Counted from the first letter of the stretch, positions 1-6,874 are shown. The stretch is DNA of 8,600 bases from Chloroflexota bacterium (GCA_021785115.1 JAJYGO010000482.1:1-8600), one strand, 5' to 3'. The notes: generated from the letters alone by a model not told the origin. A program made the numbers and translations.

Positions 1-349
1 CCACGAACGGCATGAACAGGAACGCCGGGAACGGGTCGAAGGGGACGTAGACGCGCCCGTCCAGCACGATGATGTCGTTGATCGGGGGGCGCCAGTTCAC
101 TTCGAGCCAGAGATGGCCGTGCAGGAACGAGTCGGCCATCAGGAAGAAGTCCGGCCGACCCGCGTCGAACCAGCCGCGGTTGACGACCTCCGGCACGATC
201 CCCGCGTCGACGAGGACGGTGAGGAGCACCAGCGCGACCGGCACGCCGAGCGCGACCAGCCAGCCGGCACCTGCGCCCGGGGCGTCGAACGGCGACTCCT
301 CGAGATCCCAGGACTGGTCGGGGTAGCCGCTCCCTCCGGCCGAGCTCAC
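1..349 (-). CDS. Probable GT-C membrane glycosyltransferase (GT39-like), N-terminal part, cut by the left window edge
   Basis: The first 116 residues of a membrane protein are visible; the rest lies beyond position 1. A polar N-terminus (residues 1-28) leads into one hydrophobic segment (about 30-48). After it comes an extracytoplasmic-looking stretch with FLMADSFLHGHLWL (68-81), NDIIVLDGRVYVPF (91-104) and the start of a second membrane segment, PFPAFLFMPFV (106-116). From memory, this pattern of HGxLWL followed by a DGR-Y-P-F motif and PAxLxMP is common in poorly characterised multi-pass proteins annotated as PMT/GT39-like mannosyltransferases, which use polyprenyl-phosphate sugars outside the membrane. 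The GTG start at 347-349 overlaps the TGA of the upstream gene (346-348) as GTGA, implying translational coupling. Codon third positions are almost all G or C, as in its operon partners. The family is moderately sure; the substrate is unknown and the catalytic acidic residues cannot be judged from this fragment. Confidence 0.72.
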   Translation of the reverse strand, partial: MSSAGGSGYPDQSWDLEESPFDAPGAGAGWLVALGVPVALVLLTVLVDAGIVPEVVNRGWFDAGRPDFFLMADSFLHGHLWLEVNWRPPINDIIVLDGRVYVPFDPFPAFLFMPFV

Positions 350-1377
350 GCCGGCTCGACCTCCTCGAAGCCGGGCTCACCGGCTCCCAGGTCGCGCGCC
401 GCCTCGGCCTCGCCAGCATCGCGCAGCGTCCCCAGCCCCCAGCGGATCCGGGCCAGCTCGATCCCACCGAGGAGCGAGACCGGCAGCACCGTGGCGGCGT
501 GGCTGAGGATCCCGAACGCGAGCGCGGTCGGCGCGTCCAAACCGAGCGCGGTGGCGATCACCACCACCCCGAACTCGAAGGGGCCGATCCCCGCCGGCGC
601 CGAGGGGAGCGCGGCACCCAGGTTGGCCGCCACGGCCACCGCCACCAGCCCGAAGGGCGGCAGCGAGATGTGCAGCGAGGCCGCCGTCACCGCGAAGAGC
701 CCGGCCGTCGCGAGCCAGGCGGCGAAGGAGAGCGCCAGCGCCAGCAGGACCCGCCACGGTTCGGCGGCGTCAAGGAGCGCGTGGAGGAAACGGGCCGCGA
801 TGTCGGCGACCCGCGTCGGGAACCCGGCCGGTGCCCGCGCGACCAGGGCGTCGATCCAGCGTCGCACGGTGGCGTGCGGGACCACGACCACCACGGCCAC
901 CACCGCTCCGGCGGCCAGGGCGATCAGCGTGAGCGTGACCACGATCGCGCCGTGGATCCCGACCATCCAGGTCGCCACGGCGCCCAGGGCCGCGGCCGCG
1001 ATCACGTCGAGCGCACGCTCCATGGCGATCGACCCGAGCGCCCGGCTGCGGCCGACGTGCTCGCGCGTCCCCAGCAGGTGGGCGCGCACGAGCTCGCCCA
1101 AGCGGGCCGGCAGGATGTTGTTCGCCAGGTACCCGATGACGAGGTAGGTGAACGTGCCGCGGTAGCCGGGGCGCGGCTCGCGGGCCAGCAGGATCCGCCA
1201 GCGGATCGTGCGCCACGTGAGGTCGACGGCGAAGGGGACCAGCACCAGGGGGAGCAGCTGCACCTGGCTGCGGCCCAGCGCGTCGAGCACGCGGCCGAGG
1301 TTGATCTCCCAGAGCAGGAACGCGACCGCCGCGACGCTCACCGCGAGCCCGACCAGGGCCCGCACGCGTCCGCTCAC
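346..1377 (-). CDS. Flippase-like integral membrane protein, LPG_synthase_TM / UPF0104 (YbhN/AglD) family
   Basis: A 343-residue protein, the usual size for stand-alone members of this family. The family signatures are easy to see: NNILPARLGELVRA (86-99), an ER..D motif (120-124) and PSAPAGIGPFEFG (258-270). Hydrophobic stretches at about 7-24, 40-56, 73-90, 122-140, 142-166, 208-232, 242-258, 266-280 and 285-308 give roughly eight membrane spans. The tail after residue 318 is acidic and polar. The family includes the N-terminal flippase half of MprF and the archaeal protein AglD of N-glycosylation; many members sit beside glycosyltransferases and are thought to move or present lipid-linked substrates. 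A role with the GT2 enzyme encoded just upstream is inference. The GTG start at 1375-1377 has GAGGG five bases upstream. It follows the GT2 stop by 61 bp and overlaps the next gene by 4 bp, so the three genes look like one operon. Confidence 0.9.
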   Translation of the reverse strand: MSGRVRALVGLAVSVAAVAFLLWEINLGRVLDALGRSQVQLLPLVLVPFAVDLTWRTIRWRILLAREPRPGYRGTFTYLVIGYLANNILPARLGELVRAHLLGTREHVGRSRALGSIAMERALDVIAAAALGAVATWMVGIHGAIVVTLTLIALAAGAVVAVVVVVPHATVRRWIDALVARAPAGFPTRVADIAARFLHALLDAAEPWRVLLALALSFAAWLATAGLFAVTAASLHISLPPFGLVAVAVAANLGAALPSAPAGIGPFEFGVVVIATALGLDAPTALAFGILSHAATVLPVSLLGGIELARIRWGLGTLRDAGEAEAARDLGAGEPGFEEVEPA

Positions 1378-1402
1378 GCCGTCCCTCGCGCGCCGCGCCG
1401 CC

Positions 1403-1429
1403 GGTCACGAGGCCGCACGCGGCCGGACC
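1403..1429 (-). other. GC-rich hairpin in the gap between the GT2 gene and the flippase-like gene
   Basis: GGCCGC (1411-1416) and GCGGCC (1419-1424) form a near-perfect palindrome, and GGTC (1403-1406) pairs with GACC (1426-1429) outside it. It starts about 10 bases after the GT2 stop codon on the minus strand and lies in the only sizeable gap of this operon. No T-run follows, so an efficient intrinsic terminator is unlikely. An mRNA processing or stabilising hairpin, or partial attenuation, is possible. Chance formation in such GC-rich DNA cannot be excluded. Confidence 0.35.
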
Positions 1430-1438
1430 AGGATCCGC

Positions 1439-2188
1439 TCACGCGGGCGGATCCGCCTCGACGCGCCGCGGGACCAGCCGCACGTCCCGGCGCAGCCCCG
1501 TGCGATGCAGCAGGAAGCGGACCACCACGCGCAGCGTCCCGAACCCGTACCGCACCGAGCGGCGGAACCCCACCGAGGAGGCCTCGCGGAAGTAGCGCGT
1601 GGGCACCGCCACCTCCGTGATGCGGAACCCCGCCGCGACCACCTGCGCCACGAACTCCTGGTCGAAGACGAAGTCGTCGCTGTTGCGCTCCCAGGCGACC
1701 GTCCGGAGCAGCCGCGCGGAGTACGCCCGGAACCCCGTGTGGTACTCGGAGAGGCGCAGGCCGAAGGCCAGGTTCTCGGCGGTGGTCAGGAAGTGGTTGG
1801 CCAGCCACTTCCAGATCGGCATCCCGCCGGCCAGCGGGTCGCCGAGGAAGCGCGACCCCAGCACCATGTCCGCGCGTCCCGCCAGGATCGGAGCGATGAC
1901 GGCCGGGATGCGCGTCGGGTCGTACTGGTAGTCCGGGTGGACCATCACCACGACGTCGGCGCCCGCCGCGAGCGCCTCCCGATAGCAGGTCTTCTGGTTG
2001 CCGCCGTAGCCCTTGTTCTGCGCGTGGACGATCACGTCGAGCCCCAGGCGCTGCGCGATCTCCACGGTCCTGTCGCGCGACACGTCGTCGACCAGGATGA
2101 TCCGGTCCACCACGTCACGCGGGATGTCGTGGTAGGTGCGCTCCAGGGTCTTGGCGGCGTTGTACGCCGGCATGACGACGATGATCAC
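1439..2188 (-). CDS. GT2 glycosyltransferase, polyprenyl-phosphate sugar synthase (DPM1-like)
   Basis: A 249-residue cytoplasmic or membrane-associated GT-A enzyme. The N-terminal strand IIVVMPAYN (2-10) is the nucleotide-binding start of GT2 proteins, followed by LVDDVSRDRT (32-41) with the UDP/GDP-contacting acidic pair D34-D35. HPDYQYDP (84-91) carries the metal-binding aspartate, and GSRFLGD (111-117) and the long conserved stretch LSEYHTGFRAYS (146-157) follow. This is the pattern of the dolichol-phosphate-mannose-synthase-like subgroup, which transfers a sugar from a nucleotide donor to polyprenyl phosphate. It lacks the C-terminal membrane pair of some relatives. I chose the GTG at 2186-2188: it has GAGGA four bases upstream and gives the usual family N-terminus. 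The frame stays open upstream to position 2353, but 9 of the 31 codons from the ATG at 2281 to this GTG end in A or T, against 1 of the first 40 after it. It is the first gene of the operon running to position 1. Confidence 0.9.
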   Translation of the reverse strand: MIIVVMPAYNAAKTLERTYHDIPRDVVDRIILVDDVSRDRTVEIAQRLGLDVIVHAQNKGYGGNQKTCYREALAAGADVVVMVHPDYQYDPTRIPAVIAPILAGRADMVLGSRFLGDPLAGGMPIWKWLANHFLTTAENLAFGLRLSEYHTGFRAYSARLLRTVAWERNSDDFVFDQEFVAQVVAAGFRITEVAVPTRYFREASSVGFRRSVRYGFGTLRVVVRFLLHRTGLRRDVRLVPRRVEADPPA

Positions 2189-2192
2189 GGGG

Positions 2193-2197
2193 TCCTC
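2193..2197 (-). promoter_or_regulatory. Ribosome binding site deciding the GT2 start
   Basis: GAGGA on the minus strand lies four bases before the GTG at 2186-2188. The alternative in-frame ATG at 2279-2281 has only a weak GGGGA-like stretch upstream, so this site supports the shorter GT2 protein. Confidence 0.5.
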
Positions 2198-2339
2198 GAT
2201 GCCTTGCGTCGGTGCAGTGCTTTCGCTTGGCTCGCCTGTCCGATACGGCACGCCGATCCGGCGAGCATGGCGCCCGGCCATCGTAGCCGGTCCCCGCTGA
2301 GACCATGGCGGGGCGTCGGCAGCGAACAGGAGCAGGCGT

Positions 2340-2369
2340 GCCGCCACCGGCATCAGGCCGCGCGGCGGC
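2340..2369 (-). terminator. Two-tier GC hairpin just after the spermidine-synthase-like gene
   Basis: Arms GCCGCC (2340-2345) and GGCGGC (2364-2369) enclose a second stem, CGGC (2348-2351) with GCCG (2357-2360), around the loop ATCAG. It begins four bases after the TGA at 2374-2376 on the minus strand, which is where a terminator or 3'-end protecting structure would be expected. It has no T-run after it, so it is not a classical intrinsic terminator. GC-rich hairpins without a T-run are often proposed as terminators in high-GC bacteria, hence the moderate confidence. Confidence 0.4.
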
Positions 2370-2373
2370 TGAC

Positions 2374-4428
2374 TCAGACGTCCGCCGTCACCAGGTCACG
2401 GTCCGCCAGCAGACGAACGTGCCGCGCGGCGATGAAGGCCAGAGCGTAGATCGCCGCAATCAGCAGAAGCAGCGCCTGGTAACCGGTGGCCAGCGATACG
2501 TATTCCAGGACTGCCCCGACCATCGCGCCCAACAGGTTGGACGCGAACGACATGTCCGCCGTACGGGTGTCCCGGAATGAGTAGGTGAAGACGAGGTTGG
2601 CCAGGAAGACCGGCGCAAACGCGATCCCGGACGCCAGCGCATAGCGGAGCCACGGCGGATCCACGAGCAGTGCCGAAGGTGGAAGCGCGTAGGCGAGGGC
2701 CAGGGCGCCGAACAGGGCTCCGTACAGGAGGGCGGGCCGGCCGAGACGCAGCCGCGCGTTCACCAGGATCGCCGCGAGCACGCTCGCGAGGATGGCGAAG
2801 AAGACGAGCGCGTTCACGAGCCAGGTCGTTCCGAACAGCAGGCTGAAGGTCACGAGGCTTCGGGTCTCCAGCAGCATGAAGGCCGCACCGAGCAGGAAGA
2901 AGTGCGGACTGAAGCGGTGCAGAGAGGTGCCGCCCACGCTGGCCGCGCGCCATGTGAGAAGTCCCGCCCATAGCAGGACGAGGCACAGCGCCACGAGATA
3001 GATCGGGGCAACACCCGGGGTCAGAAGGTAGAGAAACGGCCAGTCGTCGGTCGCCGGGACCGGATCCGATCTCAGCGGACCCGGGACCGCCAGCGACGCG
3101 GTGCCTGCGGCGGAGGCGGTCGATCGCGCAACCCCGAGCGTGCCAGGACCATCCGCAAGTGCCGCCGCCGCATCTCCCAGCTGCGGGTAGGTCGCAACCA
3201 GCGGAGCAGTCCCGAAGGTGCGTTGGAGCATGCCGGCGAGCTTGTCGACCAGCCACTGCTGACGGTAGAAGTTGTAGACAACGAAGACGCCGCCGGGCGC
3301 GAGGTGATCACGGACACTCGCAAACGCCTGGTCAGTGAACAGGAACGACTCGAGGCGGATATTTGCCGTCGAACTCACGAGGGTCAGAGAGTCCGGCAGC
3401 GCGAAGACCACGAGATCGTAGCGCTGGTCTGTGTTCCGGAGGAACGCACGCCCGTCGTCGATGACACGACTGACCCGTGGGTCGGAGTAGGGCCGCAGTG
3501 GGTTGTCCTGGGCGCCGATGGTGGCGATCTCTGGGTCGATCTCGACCGCGTCAACGTGCTTCGCACCGTGCTGCAGAGCAATCGCGGTGTCATTTCCCGT
3601 CCCTGCACCGACGACGAGCACGTCATTGAAGGTGCGTCCAGGCAGCCACTGGTAGACCTGGTAGTAGAAGGGAAAGAGCGTCGCCCCCGGCCTAGTGGGG
3701 AAGTTCTGGTGTGGGATGCCGTTCACGTTGACCTGCTCAACACCAGGCGTCCGGTACACGGTGATGCGGTAGTACGGAGACCAGATCGAGCCACTGGCCT
3801 GAACTATGGACAGGACTATCACTGCCGCCATCGCGGCGCCGGCGACTGCGGACCATCGCGTGACCGGCTTCCCAATGGCCAGCAACCCGAGAAGCAACGC
3901 CACGACGGCGAACCAGATCGGTGGCGGTGTGGACATAGCGGACAGCAACGCGAAGCCTGCGATGCCGGTCATGGAGCCGGCGACGTCGACGGCGTAGGCT
4001 CGTAGGGGCGTCATCGCCGTGAGCAAGGGTCCCATGGGCAGCGCCAATGCCGCCATGAGCATCGTCACGAGGGCCACGATGACGGGCAGCACGATGAACC
4101 CCGCGTTGCTGGTGCTGGTGTCGGCCAGCCCGAAGAAGATCGCGTCAGGCGAGATGAGCTGCACGTTCAGCTCCACCGTTCCGACCACGGCGACCACGCA
4201 CAGCAGCAGCAGCGCGAACGGCGGGAACGGCAAATGGCGTCCCCCGGTATGCCCTGCATTTCGGCCGTACAGAATCCCGATCCCGATCCCGAGGAAGCTC
4301 GCCATGAGGACCAGGTTGTCGAAGAATCCAAAGTAGATGACATTCGCCGGGATCCAGCGAATCAGCAGCAGCTCGACGAAGAGCAGCGCCGTGCTGGTGA
4401 GGAAGAGACGTAGGTCGGGACGTGTCAT
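2374..4428 (-). CDS. Membrane-embedded spermidine-synthase-like protein (SAM-type Rossmann domain between two TM bundles)
   Basis: A 684-residue protein, far longer than a soluble spermidine synthase (about 280-300 residues). The N-terminal third is hydrophobic, with about seven likely spans (9-28, 34-55, 71-90, 111-132, 141-165, 168-186, 192-212). A Rossmann domain follows: WSPYYRI (216-222), NGIPHQNFP (236-244), the glycine loop VVGAGTGND (272-280), VEIDPE (295-300), the acidic DDGRAFL (324-330) and DLVVFALPD (338-346). Then DDWPFLY (461-467) leads into about seven more spans (470-668), including FMLLETRSLVTFSLLFG (517-533). This matches putative membrane-anchored spermidine-synthase-like proteins; their substrate is mostly unknown and need not be a polyamine. 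The ATG at 4426-4428 starts four bases after the stop of the upstream GT87-like gene, with no clear ribosome binding site, so coupling by re-initiation is likely. Of its first 70 codons, 15 end in A or T, many more than in the flanking glycosyltransferase genes. Confidence 0.85.
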   Translation of the reverse strand: MTRPDLRLFLTSTALLFVELLLIRWIPANVIYFGFFDNLVLMASFLGIGIGILYGRNAGHTGGRHLPFPPFALLLLCVVAVVGTVELNVQLISPDAIFFGLADTSTSNAGFIVLPVIVALVTMLMAALALPMGPLLTAMTPLRAYAVDVAGSMTGIAGFALLSAMSTPPPIWFAVVALLLGLLAIGKPVTRWSAVAGAAMAAVIVLSIVQASGSIWSPYYRITVYRTPGVEQVNVNGIPHQNFPTRPGATLFPFYYQVYQWLPGRTFNDVLVVGAGTGNDTAIALQHGAKHVDAVEIDPEIATIGAQDNPLRPYSDPRVSRVIDDGRAFLRNTDQRYDLVVFALPDSLTLVSSTANIRLESFLFTDQAFASVRDHLAPGGVFVVYNFYRQQWLVDKLAGMLQRTFGTAPLVATYPQLGDAAAALADGPGTLGVARSTASAAGTASLAVPGPLRSDPVPATDDWPFLYLLTPGVAPIYLVALCLVLLWAGLLTWRAASVGGTSLHRFSPHFFLLGAAFMLLETRSLVTFSLLFGTTWLVNALVFFAILASVLAAILVNARLRLGRPALLYGALFGALALAYALPPSALLVDPPWLRYALASGIAFAPVFLANLVFTYSFRDTRTADMSFASNLLGAMVGAVLEYVSLATGYQALLLLIAAIYALAFIAARHVRLLADRDLVTADV

Positions 4429-4432
4429 GCGG

Positions 4433-5389
4433 TCACCGCAGCACCGGTTGCGCCTCGGGCACGGACGCGGGTGTGCCCCTCGACGAACCGGTCGGCAGCC
4501 ACCGGCGGATGAACCGTCCGGCCTGCGGGAGCACGAGCGGCACCACGGCCACCAGCAGGGTGAAGTTGTAGAGGGCCAGCAGGGGGATCGCGATGGTAGC
4601 GGCCAGCGGCACTGTCCAGCGCCGATCGGTGAGTCCGCCCCACGTCACGATGGCGATGGCGATGATCCCGCGCAGCCACAGCGGACCGCCGATGCCGCCC
4701 GTGTAGTCACCGGCCGGGATGGTGGCGTTGTGGACGAGCGTCTGCAGCCACTGCACCCACAGTCCCGGCGCAAGGACGAAGGACGCACCCACGACGACCA
4801 GCGTCCCCAGGATCACCAGCCCCACGTTCCGCCACTCCCGGCGCACCACGAACCAGAGCACGCCGACCCCAGGGGTCACCTTGGTGAGCAGCACGAACGC
4901 CCAGGCGGCCGGGTAGCGGAAGCCGAGCACGATCGCGGTGGCCAGCAGCACGTGGATGTTGCCCGCCTGCAGTTCGAACGCCACGATCGGGTTGGCCAGC
5001 AGGAAGATGGCGAAGGGGCCGGTCAGCGCGATCAGCAGGCCGATCAGCAGCGCCTCCCAGATCGCGTGGAACAGCGGCCAGGAGAGGAGCGTCAGCGGCT
5101 CGATCAGCTGCCGGAACGCCGGGGAATACAGGTAGGCCCCCGGAACCCCGGCCACGGATGACGCGTAGGGGTTCGCCAGGCTCGCAGACCAGTAGACATG
5201 CGCGTCCCACCCGGCGTGCGGGTCGGTCACGAACATCGCCCACAGGACCACGCCATACGCGATCGCGATGCCGACCAGGGCAGGCTGCGCCCAGCGCGCG
5301 GCGAGCGCGCGCCATCGATCGGTGCCGCGCTCCTGGTCCGCCGCGAGCCGCGCAACGGGTCGGGTCACAGCGCGGCAGCCTACCGACAT
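4433..5389 (-). CDS. DUF2029 / GT87-like multi-pass membrane glycosyltransferase (paralogue 1)
   Basis: A 318-residue membrane protein, short for GT87/DUF2029 enzymes (often about 400). After a charged N-terminus comes a membrane span (37-54), then a loop with DPHAGWDAHVYW (56-67). In GT87 enzymes such as PimE an aspartate in the first external loop is catalytic; D62 (or D56) is the natural candidate here. Other conserved stretches are GAYLYSPAF (84-92), AGNIHVLLA (142-150), LLTKVTP (167-173) and SFVLAPGLW (203-211), with hydrophobic spans between and after them to about 290. The family transfers mannose or related sugars from polyprenyl-phosphate donors onto lipids or glycans outside the membrane; this acceptor is unknown. 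The ATG at 5387-5389 has no good ribosome binding site. A GTG at 5366-5368 would remove seven residues and is possible. It is divergent from the oxidoreductase gene, and the gene at 6952-7821 is clearly related. Confidence 0.87.
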   Translation of the reverse strand: MSVGCRAVTRPVARLAADQERGTDRWRALAARWAQPALVGIAIAYGVVLWAMFVTDPHAGWDAHVYWSASLANPYASSVAGVPGAYLYSPAFRQLIEPLTLLSWPLFHAIWEALLIGLLIALTGPFAIFLLANPIVAFELQAGNIHVLLATAIVLGFRYPAAWAFVLLTKVTPGVGVLWFVVRREWRNVGLVILGTLVVVGASFVLAPGLWVQWLQTLVHNATIPAGDYTGGIGGPLWLRGIIAIAIVTWGGLTDRRWTVPLAATIAIPLLALYNFTLLVAVVPLVLPQAGRFIRRWLPTGSSRGTPASVPEAQPVLR

Positions 5390-5532
5390 GTCGCGCGTTC
5401 GTCACTGGGGCAGTTGACACGGGCACCGGTACCATCGAGTCGTTGCGCGGGCGCGATCGGGACACCACCGTCGATGTCCCGGCGTCGTCCCCCAGCGGGC
5501 ATCCACCGGGCGCAGCGAGGGATGGGTGGCAG
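5390..5532. promoter_or_regulatory. Divergent intergenic region with promoter-like and palindromic elements
   Basis: These 143 bases separate two genes that point away from each other, so they should hold promoters for both. On the plus strand there is a perfect TTGACA at 5414-5419. No clean -10 lies 16-18 bases downstream; the region there (5436-5443) reads CGAGTCGT, so the assignment is weak. Downstream of TTGACA is an imperfect 12-bp palindrome GGCACCGGTACC (5422-5433), and further on a 7-bp inverted repeat (5458-5481). No minus-strand promoter stands out. Confidence 0.4.
5458..5481. repeat. 7-bp inverted repeat, candidate operator or leader hairpin
   Basis: CGGGACA (5458-5464) and TGTCCCG (5475-5481) are perfect inverted copies separated by 10 bases. 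They lie about 50 bases before the oxidoreductase start and downstream of the TTGACA hexamer. They could therefore form a hairpin in the mRNA leader or be the two half-sites of a dimeric regulator. The spacing of half-site centres (17 bp) is too wide for many compact HTH operators but possible for some. Confidence 0.35.
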
Positions 5533-6855
5533 GTGAGCGCATCGCAGGCAGACACGGTCGTGGTCGGCGCCGGCATGGCCGGCCTAGCCGCCGCCGACGC
5601 GCTCCGCCAGGGGGGGCACGCCGTGACCATCGTCGAGGCGGCGCCGGGCGTGGGCGGCCTCGCGAGGAGCATCCGTGTCGCGGGCGAGCCGATCGAGCCC
5701 TACTACCACCACATCTTCCCGCAGGACCACGAGACCCGCGCCTTGATCGACCGGCTCGGGCTCTCGGACCGCCTTGAGTGGCGCGAGGGCCCCATGGCCG
5801 TCATGCACGAGGGACACGCCTTCCCGTTCGACAGCCCCCTCGACCTGCTTCGCTTCCCGCCGCTCTCGTTCAGCGCGCGCCTCCGCTTCGCCGCCGCCAC
5901 CGCGATCCAGATCGCCCGTCGTGACCAGCTCCGGCTTGATCGCGCGCCTGTCTCTGCGGAGGGCCCGCGATGGTTCGGGCAGCGCGGATACGACACCATC
6001 TGGCGACCCCTGCTGGAGGCCAAGTTCGGGTCCCGGGCCGACAGGGTTCCGATGGCCTGGCTGGTGGCTCGGATCCGCCAGCGTGGCGGTTCCCGGCGGG
6101 CGACCGGCGATCGTCTCGGCTACCTGCGCGGCAGCCTCGGGACGCTTGCAGAGGCCTACGCTGCGCGGCTCGTCGCCGACGGCGTGTCGTTGCGCACGGC
6201 CACTCGAGTCCAGCGGATGCAGCGCGCCGGCGAGCACTGGGAGCTCGAGCTCGAGGCGTCGGACGGACCGAGCACCATGTCGGCGCCCTTGGTCATCGCG
6301 TGCATGAGTGGACCCGTCCTGGAGCGCCTGGTCGAACTGCCGGCGCCCTACGCCGCGGCCATGCGTGCCATCCCATACCGCGGCATCGTCTGCGACCTGC
6401 TGGAGCTGTCCCGCCCCTTGAGCCCCTACTACTGGGTGAACGTCACCGATCGCCTTGGTCTCGGGTGCGTGGGGATCATCGAGCACACCAACTTCATCCC
6501 TGCCGAGCGGTACGGCGGGCGCACGCTCGTGTACCTGGCGCACTACGTCGACCGCGACAGCCCGACCTGGAATGCCACCCCGGACGATCTCGTGGACGCC
6601 GTGATCCCGGCGATGCGGGCGCTCAACCCGTCGTTCCAACGCGACTGGATCGTGGACGCGCACGTCAACCGAGATCCGTTCGTTCAGCCGGTGCCACTGG
6701 TGAGTGGACCCATGTCGACGCTGCCCATCGAGACCGGGCTTCCGGGCCTGTTCCACGCGAGCCTCGCGCATGTCTACCCGGACGATCGGGGCGTGTCGAA
6801 GGCGCTGGGGCTCGGCCGCCGGGTTGCGGAGGCGGCAATCCGCCCGTTGACCTGA
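5533..6855 (+). CDS. FAD-dependent oxidoreductase, protoporphyrinogen-oxidase/amine-oxidase-like
   Basis: A 440-residue soluble flavoprotein. The dinucleotide-binding motif VVGAGMAGLAAADAL (10-24) ends in the acidic residue E35 that should hold the FAD ribose, followed by GGLARS (41-46). Next come EPYYHHIFPQD (55-65), a WRPLLEAKFG stretch (157-166), RLGYLRGSLGTLAEAYA (194-210) and a C-terminal FAD-contacting region PDDRGVSKALGLGRR (416-430). This is the COG1232 (HemY-like) architecture. True haem-pathway enzymes normally have haem genes nearby and there are none; related proteins beside glycosyltransferases are common and uncharacterised. The HHIF motif recalls UDP-galactopyranose mutase, but the rest does not fit it well. 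I chose the GTG at 5533-5535 because the FAD motif begins nine residues later; the frame is open further upstream without a plausible start. A weak purine-rich stretch (5517-5528) precedes it. It probably acts on a sugar, lipid or isoprenoid of the same pathway, which is inference. Confidence 0.85.
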   Translation: MSASQADTVVVGAGMAGLAAADALRQGGHAVTIVEAAPGVGGLARSIRVAGEPIEPYYHHIFPQDHETRALIDRLGLSDRLEWREGPMAVMHEGHAFPFDSPLDLLRFPPLSFSARLRFAAATAIQIARRDQLRLDRAPVSAEGPRWFGQRGYDTIWRPLLEAKFGSRADRVPMAWLVARIRQRGGSRRATGDRLGYLRGSLGTLAEAYAARLVADGVSLRTATRVQRMQRAGEHWELELEASDGPSTMSAPLVIACMSGPVLERLVELPAPYAAAMRAIPYRGIVCDLLELSRPLSPYYWVNVTDRLGLGCVGIIEHTNFIPAERYGGRTLVYLAHYVDRDSPTWNATPDDLVDAVIPAMRALNPSFQRDWIVDAHVNRDPFVQPVPLVSGPMSTLPIETGLPGLFHASLAHVYPDDRGVSKALGLGRRVAEAAIRPLT

Positions 6856-6856
6856 C

Positions 6857-6874
6857 GCCGCCGATCCTGGCGGC
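6857..6874 (+). terminator. Hairpin directly after the oxidoreductase stop codon
   Basis: GCCGCC (6857-6862), a six-base loop GATCCT and GGCGGC (6869-6874) form a perfect 6-bp stem starting one base after the TGA at 6853-6855. No T-run follows. It could be a T-less terminator, an mRNA-stabilising structure, or an attenuator that lowers expression of the following DUF2029-like gene. Its arms are the same hexamers as the outer stem at 2340-2369. Confidence 0.4.

Larger units (their letters stand above)
2189..2373 (-). other. Intergenic leader before the GT2 operon
   Basis: These 185 bases separate the stop of the spermidine-synthase-like gene (2374) from the preferred GT2 start. The GT2 frame is open across most of it, but its codon third positions do not look coding. 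A hairpin sits at the upstream end (2340-2369). I see no convincing -35/-10 pair. TACGAT on the minus strand (2280-2285) could serve as a -10 element but has no matching -35. The promoter of the GT2-flippase-GT-C operon is most likely in this stretch, but that is inference. Confidence 0.4.

Noticed and set aside
113..1147. Plus-strand open frame of 344 codons opposite the flippase-like gene
   Set aside because: The product is Ala/Ser/Arg-rich low-complexity sequence and the opposite strand carries the conserved family signatures.
1208..2449. Long plus-strand open frame of 413 codons opposite the GT2 and flippase-like genes
   Set aside because: Its product is low-complexity, rich in Arg, His and Pro, and matches no family; the opposite strand encodes clear conserved proteins. 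Long antisense frames are expected in DNA with such G/C-rich third positions.
5158..5532. N-terminal extension of the oxidoreductase to 565 residues starting at 5158
   Set aside because: The extra part overlaps the start of the divergent gene, is Arg/Pro-rich and has no family match; the FAD motif should lie near the N-terminus, as it does from 5533.
5533..6855. Oxidoreductase as a UDP-galactopyranose mutase
   Set aside because: Only the HHIF stretch resembles it; the remaining motifs and the C-terminal region fit the HemY-like group better.
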